A stretch of DNA of 64,000 nt from Sulfurimonas sp. HSL-3221. GTDB lineage: Bacteria > Campylobacterota > Campylobacteria > Campylobacterales > Sulfurimonadaceae. The stretch is from contig NZ_CP087998.1 in the NCBI RefSeq assembly GCF_021044585.1, forward strand, positions 1,302,001-1,366,000, written 5' to 3'. How positions within the stretch are numbered: position 1 is the first letter of the stretch; each line of letters opens with the position of its first letter. Under the pieces are notes generated by a model. That model saw only the letters and a program-made list of their open reading frames with translations, ran no database searches and was not told where the DNA came from. Positions 41,487-50,155 of this stretch are shown here, one piece after another. The position numbers were made by a program, and so were the translations under genes.

Positions 41487-42611
41487 TCACTTCCCGGCGC
41501 GTTTCGCCCAACGGTAGAGGAAACGGGTCGGATCGAGCGCCTCGGGGAGGGGCTTGCCTTCCAGCAGCGATTCGGCAAGGGTGCGTGCGAGCAGCGGGCC
41601 CATGACGAAACCGTAGCCGCCCGTGCCGTTGATCATGTAGAGCCCGGGATGATAGACAAGCGATGCGGCGTCGCTTTTGACGCCCTTTGTGAGCCCCGGA
41701 AACGCCCGCAGCGACGCCTCGGCGTCGGCGACCCTGCCCACCAGCGGATAGTAGTCGTTGGAACCCGAACGCAGACCCGTATAGTCTTTCACGACTTCGA
41801 CATGCTCCAGCCTGACGGTCCGCGCCGCCTTCTCCAGCAGTTCCGCCCGCCCCTGCGCGACATCATAGGGCTCCGTCGCCGTCAGCGGATCGTAATGCAC
41901 GTCGTGCGTCGCCCCGATGGCACCCTCCCCGTTCTCGCCGGTCGCGGCGATGGAGACGTACTGGTGCAGGTGGCACGGCAGCGGTGTCGTCGTCTTGATA
42001 TCGACACGGTGCCCCCAGACGGCCCGCAGTGTAATATGCGGCATCGCAACGACGGGCCTATAAGCCCCCGTTGCCAGGATGACCCGTTTTGCACGGATCG
42101 CGCCGACCGTCCAGAAGCCAGATTCATATTTTATAATATTAATATCATCCAATATAAAGTCGGAGCCTTCCGCCAAACGTGTACATACTGCCTGGGCGTT
42201 AACCAGCCCGCTCCGGGCCAATACGACACGCTCGAAGGCTTCCGTCTCCCTCATAAGCGGCGCCTCGGGCATCGCTGAGAGCATCGGCAGCGCCGTCGTT
42301 TCCCTGAACGCCCTTACCTTTTCGTTCTCGTCCTCGTACTTGGCAAAGTGGATCAGGGATGCGACGCGGATCAGGTCTGGGAAATGGCGCTCGTAAAAAT
42401 CGAGGGAGAAGAGATAGCTCTCCTCCATCAGCGCCTTGAGGGGGCCGCCCTTGGAGAACTTGGGTGAGACGAAGGCCCCCGCCGCCCCGCTGCCGCCCGC
42501 GGCGATCCCTTCGCGGTCGATCAGGGCGACTTTCTCGCCCCCCTGCGTCAAAAAATACGCCGTGGCGCAGCCGTTGATTCCGGCGCCGATAATGGCCGTG
42601 TCGTAGGTCAA
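41487..42611 (-). CDS. FAD-dependent oxidoreductase (DAO family)
   Basis: A 374-residue flavoenzyme with the N-terminal dinucleotide motif TAIIGAGINGCATAYFL and a second FAD segment (KVALIDREGIAAGGSGAAGA). The 'KRVILATGAY' and C-terminal GTGGYGFVMGPLLA segments are typical of D-amino-acid-oxidase/glycine-oxidase-like proteins. The N-terminal wording also resembles the oxidase half of MnmC, which makes mnm5 in tRNA; a stand-alone MnmC(o)-like role is an alternative. There is no methyltransferase half. It starts a leftward run ending with hemH. Confidence 0.85.
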   Translation of the reverse strand: MTYDTAIIGAGINGCATAYFLTQGGEKVALIDREGIAAGGSGAAGAFVSPKFSKGGPLKALMEESYLFSLDFYERHFPDLIRVASLIHFAKYEDENEKVRAFRETTALPMLSAMPEAPLMRETEAFERVVLARSGLVNAQAVCTRLAEGSDFILDDINIIKYESGFWTVGAIRAKRVILATGAYRPVVAMPHITLRAVWGHRVDIKTTTPLPCHLHQYVSIAATGENGEGAIGATHDVHYDPLTATEPYDVAQGRAELLEKAARTVRLEHVEVVKDYTGLRSGSNDYYPLVGRVADAEASLRAFPGLTKGVKSDAASLVYHPGLYMINGTGGYGFVMGPLLARTLAESLLEGKPLPEALDPTRFLYRWAKRAGK

Positions 42612-42764
42612 AAGACTCCTTTTTCGTTTGGCTTAGTGTAACGCAACTCCGGTTCAAAACTCGTACACTCCCCCCGCCGGAGCAGGATCAATGTTGGTCT
42701 TTGAGTGTTATACTGCCGCCAAGAGCATACCCGCTGTCACAAACCGCGCAGCATGAGGAATCCG

Positions 42765-43433
42765 ATGAAAACACTTGACGCACTCCTGGAACGAAAATCA
42801 GTCAGGGCCTACCTCGACAAAACGGTGGACCACGCGACCGTCATGGCGATCCTCGAACATGCAAAGCATGCACCCTCCGGCGTCAACATGCAACCGTGGC
42901 GCGTCTGCATCGTCAGCGGCAGCATGAAAAGGCGGATCGAAACGAAGGTTATCCAGGCCTTCGAAGCGGGCGAAAAAGCCCGCATGGATTACCGCTACTA
43001 CCCGCCGCACTGGGAGGAACCTTACCGGAGCCGGCGCAAAGAGACGGGCCTGCAGATGTACAGAGCCCTGGGGATAGGCAGAGAGGACAAAGCGGCCCAG
43101 GCCGAACAGTGGAAAGCCAACTACAGGGCCTTCGATGCCCCGGTCGTCCTCTACTTTTTTATCGATGCCGCGCTGGAAAAGGGTTCCTGGCTCGATTACG
43201 GCATGTTCCTGCAGTCCGTGATGATCGCGGCAACGTCCCTGGGGCTTGGGAGCTGCCCGCAGGCCGCCCTGGCCGAATACCCGTACATCGTACGCGATGT
43301 GCTGGGCATCGGCAGCGACAAGACCCTGCTGTGCGGCATGGCTCTGGGCTATGAGGACAAGACGGCCCCGATCAACGGCTATCGGACGGCGCGCGTCCCC
43401 TTGGAATCATTCGCCGCCTTCTACGATGCCTGA
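42765..43433 (+). CDS. Nitroreductase family protein
   Basis: A 222-residue FMN-dependent oxidoreductase. RKSVRAYLDKTVD and 'APSGVNMQPWRVCIV' form the FMN-binding N-terminal part, and 'MIAATSLGLGSCPQAALAEY' plus GMALGYEDKTAPIN the C-terminal part, as in NfnB/RdxA-like enzymes. It likely reduces nitro or quinone compounds using NAD(P)H. I use the ATG at 42765 after a GAGGA site; an ATG 12 nt earlier is in frame. It is divergent from the FAD oxidoreductase. Confidence 0.92.
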   Translation: MKTLDALLERKSVRAYLDKTVDHATVMAILEHAKHAPSGVNMQPWRVCIVSGSMKRRIETKVIQAFEAGEKARMDYRYYPPHWEEPYRSRRKETGLQMYRALGIGREDKAAQAEQWKANYRAFDAPVVLYFFIDAALEKGSWLDYGMFLQSVMIAATSLGLGSCPQAALAEYPYIVRDVLGIGSDKTLLCGMALGYEDKTAPINGYRTARVPLESFAAFYDA

Positions 43434-43500
43434 AGCTGAAAGCGTTCCCCCGTTGCCCCACACCGGCCGATCCTGAAGCCGATCCGTGCTAAAAAGGTTT

Positions 43501-44733
43501 ATGATGAAACCGCAGACACACCAACCATCCTTTAAAGAGTTCGTCCTGTTGATGAGCCTGATGACCGCCGCGGCGGCCCTGGCCATCGACGCCGTCATGC
43601 CCGCGCTCAGCACCATCGGCACGGCCCTGCAGGTGCAGACGGACAACGACCGCCAGCTGATCATCTCCCTGCTGTTTGCCGGGATGGCCTTGGGGCAGCT
43701 GCTCTACGGCCCGCTGAGCGATAGCTTCGGCCGGAAGCGCGCCATCTACGTCGGGTTCGGCCTCTACATCACGGGTTCCGCCATCGCCCTGCTCAGTCCG
43801 AACCTGACCGTCATGCTCTTCGGCCGCTTTCTGCAGGGCCTCGGTGCCGCCGGACCGCGCATTGTCTCCGTGGCGCTGATCCGTGACCTCTACGAAGGGC
43901 GCATGATGGCACGGGTGATGTCCTTTGTCATGAGCATCTTCATCTTCGTTCCCGCCGTCGCCCCGGCGCTGGGCGAAGGGCTCCTCTACCTCTGGGGGTG
44001 GCAGGCGATCTTCGGACTCTTTATCGCCGTCGCCGCGGTGACGCTGGTCTGGTTCAGCCTGCGCCAGCCGGAGACCCTGCCGAAGGAGCGGCGCATCCCG
44101 CTCTCGCCCGCGCACATTCTCACCGGCGTCGTCGAAACCTGCAAGAACCGCACCGCGCTGGGGTATACCGTCGCCATGGGTTTTGTCTTCAGCGTCTTTA
44201 TGGGCTATCTCAGCTCCGCCGAGCAGATCTTCCGCGACACCTACGACGCCGGGGAGCTCTTCGCCCTCTACTTTGGCATTTTTGCTCTCTCTATCGGCCT
44301 CGCCTCCTACCTCAATGCACGGCTGGTGATGCGCTATGGGATGCGTCCGCTCAGTGCCTCGGCGCTCGCGGCCCTCACCCTCCTCTCGCTCCTCTTTTTC
44401 GCCTATGCTTACGCCCATAACGGCGTGCCGCCGTTTTGGAGCTTTATGATTTACGGCCTGCTCACCTTCTTCTGCTTCGGCCTGCTCTTCGGTAACCTCA
44501 ATGCCATGGCGATGGAGCCGCTGGGACACATTGCCGGTATCGGCGCCGCGGTTGTCGGTTCGCTCTCGACCTTCATCGCCCTGCCCATCGGCGTGACGAT
44601 AGGCCGCCTCTACGACGGCGGTATCCTCGCCCTCGTCGGGGGCTTCGCCCTGCTCGGCGCCGCCGGGCTTGCCGTCGTGCGCCGCACCGGCCGCGAAACG
44701 ATGCAGCGCGTCCCCGTTCCTGCGGACGACTGA
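43501..44733 (+). CDS. Bcr/CflA family multidrug exporter
   Basis: A 410-residue major facilitator with twelve predicted helices. The signature loop after helix 2 (GQLLYGPLSDSFGRKRAIYV) and the helix 1 sequence TAAAALAIDAVMPALSTIG are diagnostic of the Bcr/CflA drug:H+ antiporter group (bicyclomycin, chloramphenicol, sulfathiazole exporters). ATG at 43501 follows AAAAAGG; a GTG start slightly upstream is possible. It sits 67 nt after the nitroreductase and may be co-transcribed, a common pairing for detoxification. No regulator is adjacent. Confidence 0.92.
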   Translation: MMKPQTHQPSFKEFVLLMSLMTAAAALAIDAVMPALSTIGTALQVQTDNDRQLIISLLFAGMALGQLLYGPLSDSFGRKRAIYVGFGLYITGSAIALLSPNLTVMLFGRFLQGLGAAGPRIVSVALIRDLYEGRMMARVMSFVMSIFIFVPAVAPALGEGLLYLWGWQAIFGLFIAVAAVTLVWFSLRQPETLPKERRIPLSPAHILTGVVETCKNRTALGYTVAMGFVFSVFMGYLSSAEQIFRDTYDAGELFALYFGIFALSIGLASYLNARLVMRYGMRPLSASALAALTLLSLLFFAYAYAHNGVPPFWSFMIYGLLTFFCFGLLFGNLNAMAMEPLGHIAGIGAAVVGSLSTFIALPIGVTIGRLYDGGILALVGGFALLGAAGLAVVRRTGRETMQRVPVPADD

Positions 44734-44831
44734 ATCCACCAGGTTACATATTAATTAATATACTATATAGTCATCGCCATTCCGGGAGCTTTTTTTGCAT
44801 TGATGCGGCACAATACGGCAAAAGGAGTCCC

Positions 44832-45293
44832 ATGGAAACGCACAAGGACAGAGTCTTCCTGAGAGGCCGCGGGGGAAGCGACGCGGCGCACCAGGCCGAC
44901 GAGGCGCTCTACCACGAGCTGCTCGTCCGCCACGACGAACTCGAACGCACGACACAGAGAACCGATGAGGGGATCGAAACGGTCACCCGCGTCACCTCCG
45001 GGGACGCCAAGCTCGTTACCATTCTGCACGAGCACGTCGTCGGGATGAAGAAGCGCTACGACGGCGGCCGCGCCGTGCGCTCCTGGGACCCGCTCTTTGT
45101 CGAGCTCTTCGACAACCGCGACGCCATGACGCTGGCATGGGAGATGCTCGAAGACGGCATCAAGGTTACCCTTACCTCCGACGATCCCGCTGTCGTCGGC
45201 ATTATCCACCGCCACGACGACACCCTGCAGATGTTCGTCCGTTACGGCCTGCAGGCGTCGCGCCACGAAAGCCCTTACCAGCCGGAGGCGTAA
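44832..45293 (+). CDS. Conserved hypothetical protein, His-rich
   Basis: A 153-residue soluble protein with a good AAAGGAG ribosome-binding site. Conserved-looking blocks are 'LHEHVVGMKKRYDGG', 'AVRSWDPLFVELFDNRD' and TSDDPAVVGIIHRHDD. From memory this resembles a widespread family of unknown function with the TSDDP..V..I..H pattern, sometimes found near periplasmic copper or cytochrome genes. There is no signal peptide. Clustered His/Asp residues could bind metal. No function can be assigned from the neighbours. Confidence 0.7.
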   Translation: METHKDRVFLRGRGGSDAAHQADEALYHELLVRHDELERTTQRTDEGIETVTRVTSGDAKLVTILHEHVVGMKKRYDGGRAVRSWDPLFVELFDNRDAMTLAWEMLEDGIKVTLTSDDPAVVGIIHRHDDTLQMFVRYGLQASRHESPYQPEA

Positions 45294-45393
45294 CGCGACA
45301 CAACGTCCGCATTCGGACGACAATTACCTGGCATCTTTTTTGCAGATTCCCGACCATGATAACGACAACTACCAATATTCAGGAAAAAAACTG

Positions 45394-45861
45394 ATGCGAT
45401 GGCAATGGTCACTGTTTGAAACACTCTCCCCCTGGGAAATTCTGGAGATTATGAAACTCCGGCAGGCCGTCTTTGTCGTGGAGCAGGCATGCGCCTACCA
45501 GGATGCAGACGATCTTGATCCGTTTTCGTGGCACCTTACGGGGTGGGAAGAGGATTCGAAGGGAAAGCGGCTCGTCGCCTATCTGCGCGTCGTCTTCCCG
45601 GGCAGGAAGTTTGAAGAACCCTCCATTGGGCGCGTCATCACCCCATTGGCGCTGCGCGGCAGAGGCCTGGGCAGCGCGCTCATCCATGAAGCGATAGAAC
45701 GTATCCCTTCTCTTTTCCAGAAGGAGTCCATTCGCATCTCCGCGCAGCAGCGTTTAGAGCCCTTTTATGCCGCTTTCGGCTTTGAAACGGTCTCCACCCC
45801 CTACGATGAGGACGGCATCCCCCACGTCGAAATGCTCAGAATGCCCCAGAACGACAACTGA
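45394..45861 (+). CDS. elaA: GNAT family N-acetyltransferase (ElaA-like)
   Basis: A 155-residue acetyltransferase. The N-terminus (LSPWEILEIMKLRQAVFVVEQ ... AYQDADDLD) is typical of ElaA, and the acetyl-CoA loop appears as 'LRGRGLGSALIHEAI'. The C-terminal AFGFETVSTPYDEDGIPHVEM is characteristic too. ElaA proteins acetylate small molecules or protein N-termini; the true substrate is unknown. The ATG at 45394 after AGGAA was preferred over an 18-codon extension. Confidence 0.93.
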   Translation: MRWQWSLFETLSPWEILEIMKLRQAVFVVEQACAYQDADDLDPFSWHLTGWEEDSKGKRLVAYLRVVFPGRKFEEPSIGRVITPLALRGRGLGSALIHEAIERIPSLFQKESIRISAQQRLEPFYAAFGFETVSTPYDEDGIPHVEMLRMPQNDN

Positions 45862-45918
45862 TCGGCTCCCAGTAGTACGTATATTGCATCTCCTGCCGAA
45901 CACGCAAGGAGACAGGTC

Positions 45919-46449
45919 ATGCAAGAGCGTTCGTGGGAAGAGGAGCAATTCATCATCTGGAACAGCGCGCTCGGTCTGCGCGACTTTGTCATGATCGACC
46001 GGGTCGAAGGCGACGAAGGAAGCCGGGTCGCCTGGCTGGAAGAGCCCTACGAGATGGTCGGCCCCTTCGACTTCGACGAGTTCGTCTCCACCGGCTGCAT
46101 CAGTTTCGCCGCCTGTGTCGTCATGTCCCGCCAGAAGTGGAACACGGACCGCACCCAGCTGCTGCAGGAGTCCATGGAGCGGCGCCGCAAAAACCAGGAG
46201 AAGATTTTCGAGGACCTGGCACGGCGCAACCGGCACAAGCGGCGCCACGGCTCACCTTTCCAGCAGTTCAACGAGCGGGAGATGCGCGAGCTCCTGGAAC
46301 TGCCCGTCGACGGCGAGCTCGAAGCGGCACAGATCAAAGCCGCCTACCGCCGCCGTGCCAAAGAGGCGCACCCCGACGTCGGCGGCAGCCACGAGCTCTT
46401 TGTCCAGATCACGGAAGCGCGCAACCTCCTGCTCGAGTTCATCTCCTAA
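45919..46449 (+). CDS. J-domain protein (C-terminal J domain)
   Basis: A 176-residue protein. The last ~60 residues form a J domain with the essential HPD tripeptide (RRRAKEAHPDVGGSHELF), which stimulates DnaK ATPase. The N-terminal part contains 'RVAWLEEPYEMVGPFDFDEF' and a basic helical region (ESMERRRKNQEKIFEDLARR) with no recognised domain. It lacks the G/F and zinc regions of DnaJ, so it is a specialised class C co-chaperone. Its client is unknown. It may share a transcript with elaA 57 nt upstream. Confidence 0.88.
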   Translation: MQERSWEEEQFIIWNSALGLRDFVMIDRVEGDEGSRVAWLEEPYEMVGPFDFDEFVSTGCISFAACVVMSRQKWNTDRTQLLQESMERRRKNQEKIFEDLARRNRHKRRHGSPFQQFNEREMRELLELPVDGELEAAQIKAAYRRRAKEAHPDVGGSHELFVQITEARNLLLEFIS

Positions 46450-46739
46450 GGCAATACCGATCCGTCCACCAACACAGTGGATGATACCGATTAAATTACA
46501 TGTTTCACTCAAATAAATATCAATAAATTATGTTATATTGTTATCTCTTACTAATTTTTTTCGAATGGAAAAAATACAATGAGAGTAGATAATCTATCAA
46601 TCAAATGCCGTTGAGCAAAGTATCACAGGTTCCATGTTGCGTTCCCTGCGCCATGGCATCTGGTCTATACGACGCAGAGCACAGTAGCGCGGGAGATGAC
46701 TATCATGAATCAACGAACTGACGACGCGGCGGGATCGGA
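46450..46739 (+). other. Intergenic leader before the diguanylate cyclase
   Basis: About 290 nt without a confident gene. The first half is AT-rich. Two short overlapping frames occur: 46605-46721 (38 codons, four Cys) and one ending at 46743 that starts at ATG 46696 or 46705 and overlaps the cyclase ATG (ATGA). The latter could be a leader peptide; neither has a strong ribosome-binding site. Confidence 0.35.
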
Positions 46740-48260
46740 ATGAAACGGCAGGTACCGGCCTCTCGAACAAGCGATTATCGGTCTGACACGTTGGCGATGG
46801 AACAGATGCGGGTGCTCTACTCCCATCTCCCCTCATCGCTTGCCGTCAGTGCCATGCTCGCATTGATCCTTGTCATGCTGCAGGCGCCCGTCATTGCACC
46901 CGGTGTACGGTATGGCTGGCTGGCGCTCCTGTGCGCTGTTCTGCTGAGCCGGGTGGGCCTGCTGTTCGCCTGGAGACGCGCGGGAGGCACCATTTCCCCG
47001 GCTGACGCCGATCGCTGGCTGCTGCGGTTTCGGTTCACGCTCATTGTCACCGGCATCGTCTGGGGGATCGGCGGCGTGCTGCTGGTCCCTGCCGACAGTA
47101 TCTCCCATCAGGTCTATGTTGCATTCACCCTTGCCGGACTGAGTGCCGGCAGCGCCACAGTACTGGCCATTGACCGCAAATCCGTGGTCGGCTTTATCCT
47201 CCCCGTTCTCTTATCGCTGATTGTGCCGCTTGTAGCCGCGGATGATACTGATTCTCTGGGGATGGGTGTGATGCTCTCCTTGTTCCTGCTCTTTTTGGTC
47301 ATCAGCGCCCGCCAAACCGGGCTTAGGCTCGAAGAAAATTTCCATCTGCGCGTCAAGGCCGTTCAAAATGAGGCCAGGCTGCTGCGAATGTTGGAGAGCA
47401 GCCCCATTGCGACGCGCATCGCGGATCTGGTCAGTAACAGCGTGGTGTTCGCCAACAGTCGTTACAACGCCCTGCTCGAACTGCCTGCGGAAGAGGTCAT
47501 CGGTATACAACCCTCCCGCTACTACGCCCATCCGGAAGAGCTTTCCGATATTGATGCCATTGTCACCAAGGGGGAAAAAGTTGTCGACAGATTGATAGAA
47601 CTCCGCTCACCCGGGTCGTCTCCGTGGACCAAATGGGTCCTGGCTTCCTACTTCCCGATGGAATATCACGGCAAACCGGCAGTGCTTGGATGGTTTTACG
47701 ATATCACCGATCGCAAACTGGAGGAAGATGAAGTCGAGCACGAGGCCTTCCACGATATGTTGACCGGCCTGCCGAACCGTCTGCACTTCCACAACCAGAT
47801 TCATAAAGCGATTGCTGGTGCCGAGCGCAAGGGTACCGACCTCGCCCTGATGTTTATCGATCTGGATAAGTTCAAACCCGTCAACGATCGATTCGGTCAC
47901 GACATCGGCGATATGCTGCTCAAGGCGGTTGCCGGTCGCCTTGTCGACTGTCTGCGTCAAACCGATATCGCCGCGCGTATCGGCGGTGACGAATTTGTGG
48001 TGCTGCTTTCCGACGTCGGTGGCGAACACAACGCCGTTGCGATCGGAGAGAAGATCAGACATGCGCTGGCGATGCCGTTCAAGATCGTGGGGCAGATGAT
48101 CAACATATCCTCAAGCATCGGGGTGGCCATCTATCCCAAGGATGCCGCACAGGAGGACGAGCTTATCAAGCGCGCGGACATCGCCATGTACAACGCCAAA
48201 GCCAAAGGGCGAAACAGTGTGGTAACCTATAAGCCGGGAATGCAGGGGGAAGGCGACTAA
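46740..48260 (+). CDS. Membrane diguanylate cyclase with PAS and GGDEF domains
   Basis: A 506-residue enzyme making cyclic di-GMP. About six membrane helices (residues 30-200) form an N-terminal sensor. A PAS domain lies at roughly 215-325 ('PIATRIADLVSNSVVFANSR'). The GGDEF domain is complete: HDMLTGLPNR, then the inhibitory I-site RxxD (RQTD) five residues before RIGGDEFVVLL. Active synthesis with product inhibition is predicted. The style resembles gammaproteobacterial cyclases more than those of Campylobacterota, suggesting transfer. It borders an AT-rich island. A small upstream frame overlaps its ATG. Confidence 0.92.
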   Translation: MKRQVPASRTSDYRSDTLAMEQMRVLYSHLPSSLAVSAMLALILVMLQAPVIAPGVRYGWLALLCAVLLSRVGLLFAWRRAGGTISPADADRWLLRFRFTLIVTGIVWGIGGVLLVPADSISHQVYVAFTLAGLSAGSATVLAIDRKSVVGFILPVLLSLIVPLVAADDTDSLGMGVMLSLFLLFLVISARQTGLRLEENFHLRVKAVQNEARLLRMLESSPIATRIADLVSNSVVFANSRYNALLELPAEEVIGIQPSRYYAHPEELSDIDAIVTKGEKVVDRLIELRSPGSSPWTKWVLASYFPMEYHGKPAVLGWFYDITDRKLEEDEVEHEAFHDMLTGLPNRLHFHNQIHKAIAGAERKGTDLALMFIDLDKFKPVNDRFGHDIGDMLLKAVAGRLVDCLRQTDIAARIGGDEFVVLLSDVGGEHNAVAIGEKIRHALAMPFKIVGQMINISSSIGVAIYPKDAAQEDELIKRADIAMYNAKAKGRNSVVTYKPGMQGEGD

Positions 48261-48774
48261 TCTCTGTTAGGAGACTGATGGCTACCTGCACACGCATTTG
48301 AAGGGAAATTGCTCCATCTATGTACGAGCTTCGATAAAATCGAGTACGGCGGTTCCATCTCGATTCGCTGCGACAAGTGAGATATTGTAAGAGTGCTTGA
48401 CTAAAAAAAGCGCGCGAACTCCCACTAAAACTCGTTCCATAACCACTTTTTCTACGAAGATATTCTGCATTATTGACCGAAAATGCTTATATCCACTCGA
48501 TAACCATCATAGCATTTTCAGATTCCAATCTTTTCCACCTACATAGCAAAGAGAGATTGTAATACGAGAAATATAAAACGTTTAACTCTGTTTAATATAA
48601 TATAAATACTGACAATACTCTGCTAGAATGTATACCAATAAGTAGTTAGGCCATACGGAAAACACTTTACGTAGGGCACACGAAAGTTTTTTATTACATG
48701 CACGATATTCTTACTTTGATCGACTTCAACTGATCAATGTAAGTTATTCTTTTGATCTTAAGGAGGTGGATATT
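48261..48774. other. AT-rich non-coding stretch with a possible gene remnant
   Basis: About 510 nt without a convincing intact gene. The base composition drops sharply from its neighbours. A minus-strand frame at 48318-48470 encodes 50 residues ending NRDGTAVLDFIEART, reminiscent of the start of RelE/HigB-type toxins, but without a ribosome-binding site and cut by a stop. The last ~100 nt form the upstream region of the next gene, with an AAGGAGG site. Confidence 0.4.
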
Positions 48775-49554
48775 ATGATTGATCTATTCTCAAAGTTGAG
48801 TGATACACCTATACCAAATGTATTAGTTATATCCGGCATCATATTTTTATTGTTGGCTGTAGCTGGAAAAGTAGGGGCTAATCTTTCTATACCGCCTAAT
48901 AGGCAAAAAACGGCGGCATTAATTGGTTCGATTCTACTTACTGGTGGTATCGCGATGTTTGTGGTACCAAGTTCGAGCACACTGAATGGTGATCAACAAA
49001 AATCTATAGTAAAAGAAAAAATAAACTCTAATCAGCACCAAAAAGATACAACCTCTAATGAATTCTCTGTACAAGATCAGAAGAACCAAAATCTTCAGCA
49101 GTATAGATCTGAAGATAATATTAGACAGGCAATCAAATATGCCAGTACATGGGAAATTAGTGCAAAGCGTCATCTCGATATATCTATATTAGAAGGTTAT
49201 TATGTTGGAGAAGCCCTGAAAAACCAGAAATTTATTATAGGAGAATTTAAAAGACAAGGATTATTTCCGGTATGCGAAGTAAATAATAGAAAGTTCCATA
49301 ATGTCAACTTTCTTGAAGATAAGGATTTAGCATATGTAGATGTCACTGAGGTATGGAACTGTGCATATTATTCAATAGACAGTGGGAATTGTGCAAATCA
49401 ATATGAACAAGCCGATACCATTAGGCAAACAATCATTTTGAGATTAAAGGAATCTGGATGGATGATTAGTGCAGTAAACTTCAATCCATCAAATGTGGAA
49501 TCTTCCATGGTTCCGTGTAAAAACATTTGGCCATCTAATATCAAGTTTAAGTGA
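48775..49554 (+). CDS. AT-rich membrane protein of unknown function, likely acquired
   Basis: A 259-residue protein with two membrane helices (about 15-37 and 48-66), an Asn/Gln/Lys/Ser-rich linker and a C-terminal globular domain. The latter has five cysteines (PVCEV, VWNCAYYS, SGNCANQY, VPCKN plus others). No family is recognised. Codon use is strongly AT-biased compared with all other genes here, suggesting recent horizontal acquisition. An AAGGAGG site lies 8 nt before the ATG; the GTG three codons upstream was rejected. A perfect hairpin 40 nt downstream ends the unit, which therefore looks self-contained and transcribed. Confidence 0.75.
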   Translation: MIDLFSKLSDTPIPNVLVISGIIFLLLAVAGKVGANLSIPPNRQKTAALIGSILLTGGIAMFVVPSSSTLNGDQQKSIVKEKINSNQHQKDTTSNEFSVQDQKNQNLQQYRSEDNIRQAIKYASTWEISAKRHLDISILEGYYVGEALKNQKFIIGEFKRQGLFPVCEVNNRKFHNVNFLEDKDLAYVDVTEVWNCAYYSIDSGNCANQYEQADTIRQTIILRLKESGWMISAVNFNPSNVESSMVPCKNIWPSNIKFK

Positions 49555-49593
49555 TGAACTGACAGTACTAAGCCTAACAGACCAAAGGAGACC

Positions 49594-49623
49594 AATCAAA
49601 AACCTATCCATAGGTTTTTGATT
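49594..49623. terminator. Perfect hairpin after the AT-rich gene
   Basis: AATCAAAAACCTAT and ATAGGTTTTTGATT pair perfectly with a 2-nt loop, flanked by A- and T-rich sequence, suitable as a bidirectional terminator. Confidence 0.8.
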
Positions 49624-49678
49624 GATCATTTTATACGTAATCAATTATTATAAGAAAGAAATTCAAAGTAGGAAATCC

Positions 49679-50155
49679 ATGCCAACAATCCACGAAAAGC
49701 GAATGACTGCCAGACCCGAAGAGGAGTTCGTCGTCTTCCTGATCGGGATGCGCATCAACAAACCGTGGAAAGTCCACAAGTGGCTGCCCGTCGCGCTGGC
49801 GATGCCGCGGATGCTCAAAGAGCTGCAGGCGGACCCGGAGCTGGGACTGCTGCATTACGAGCAGTGGTTTGGGCGCACAATCATCCTGGTACAGTACTGG
49901 AAGTCTTTCGAACACCTGGAGCAGTTCGCGGGGCTCAAAGACGGGGAGCACCCGCCCGCATGGGCGCAGTTCAACAAGCGCGTGGGTTCAAGCGGCGACG
50001 TGGGCATCTGGCACGAGACCTATGTCGTTCGGCCGGGACAGTATGAAAACATTTATCACAATATGCCGCAGTTCGGGCTGGCGAAGGCGTTCGGTTTTGT
50101 CGAAGCGGAGGGCCGCCATACGACGGCCAGGGGGCGCCTGGAGGGCGAGAAGTAG
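49679..50155 (+). CDS. DUF4188 domain-containing protein
   Basis: A 158-residue soluble protein matching the DUF4188 family: [20 protein letters not shown], then '[19 protein letters not shown]' and [20 protein letters not shown]. Such proteins belong to the dimeric alpha/beta-barrel fold, with distant members that are fatty-aldehyde dehydratase or heme-related; the function here is unknown. The ATG at 49679 follows AAAGTAGGAAA. It is convergent with glyS, whose stop lies directly after its own. Confidence 0.88.
   Translation: MPTIHEKRMTARPEEEFVVFLIGMRINKPWKVHKWLPVALAMPRMLKELQADPELGLLHYEQWFGRTIILVQYWKSFEHLEQFAGLKDGEHPPAWAQFNKRVGSSGDVGIWHETYVVRPGQYENIYHNMPQFGLAKAFGFVEAEGRHTTARGRLEGEK

Noticed and set aside
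46605-46721. Cysteine-containing 38-codon frame before the diguanylate cyclase
   Set aside because: No ribosome-binding site, another frame is equally open, and no resemblance to known small proteins.
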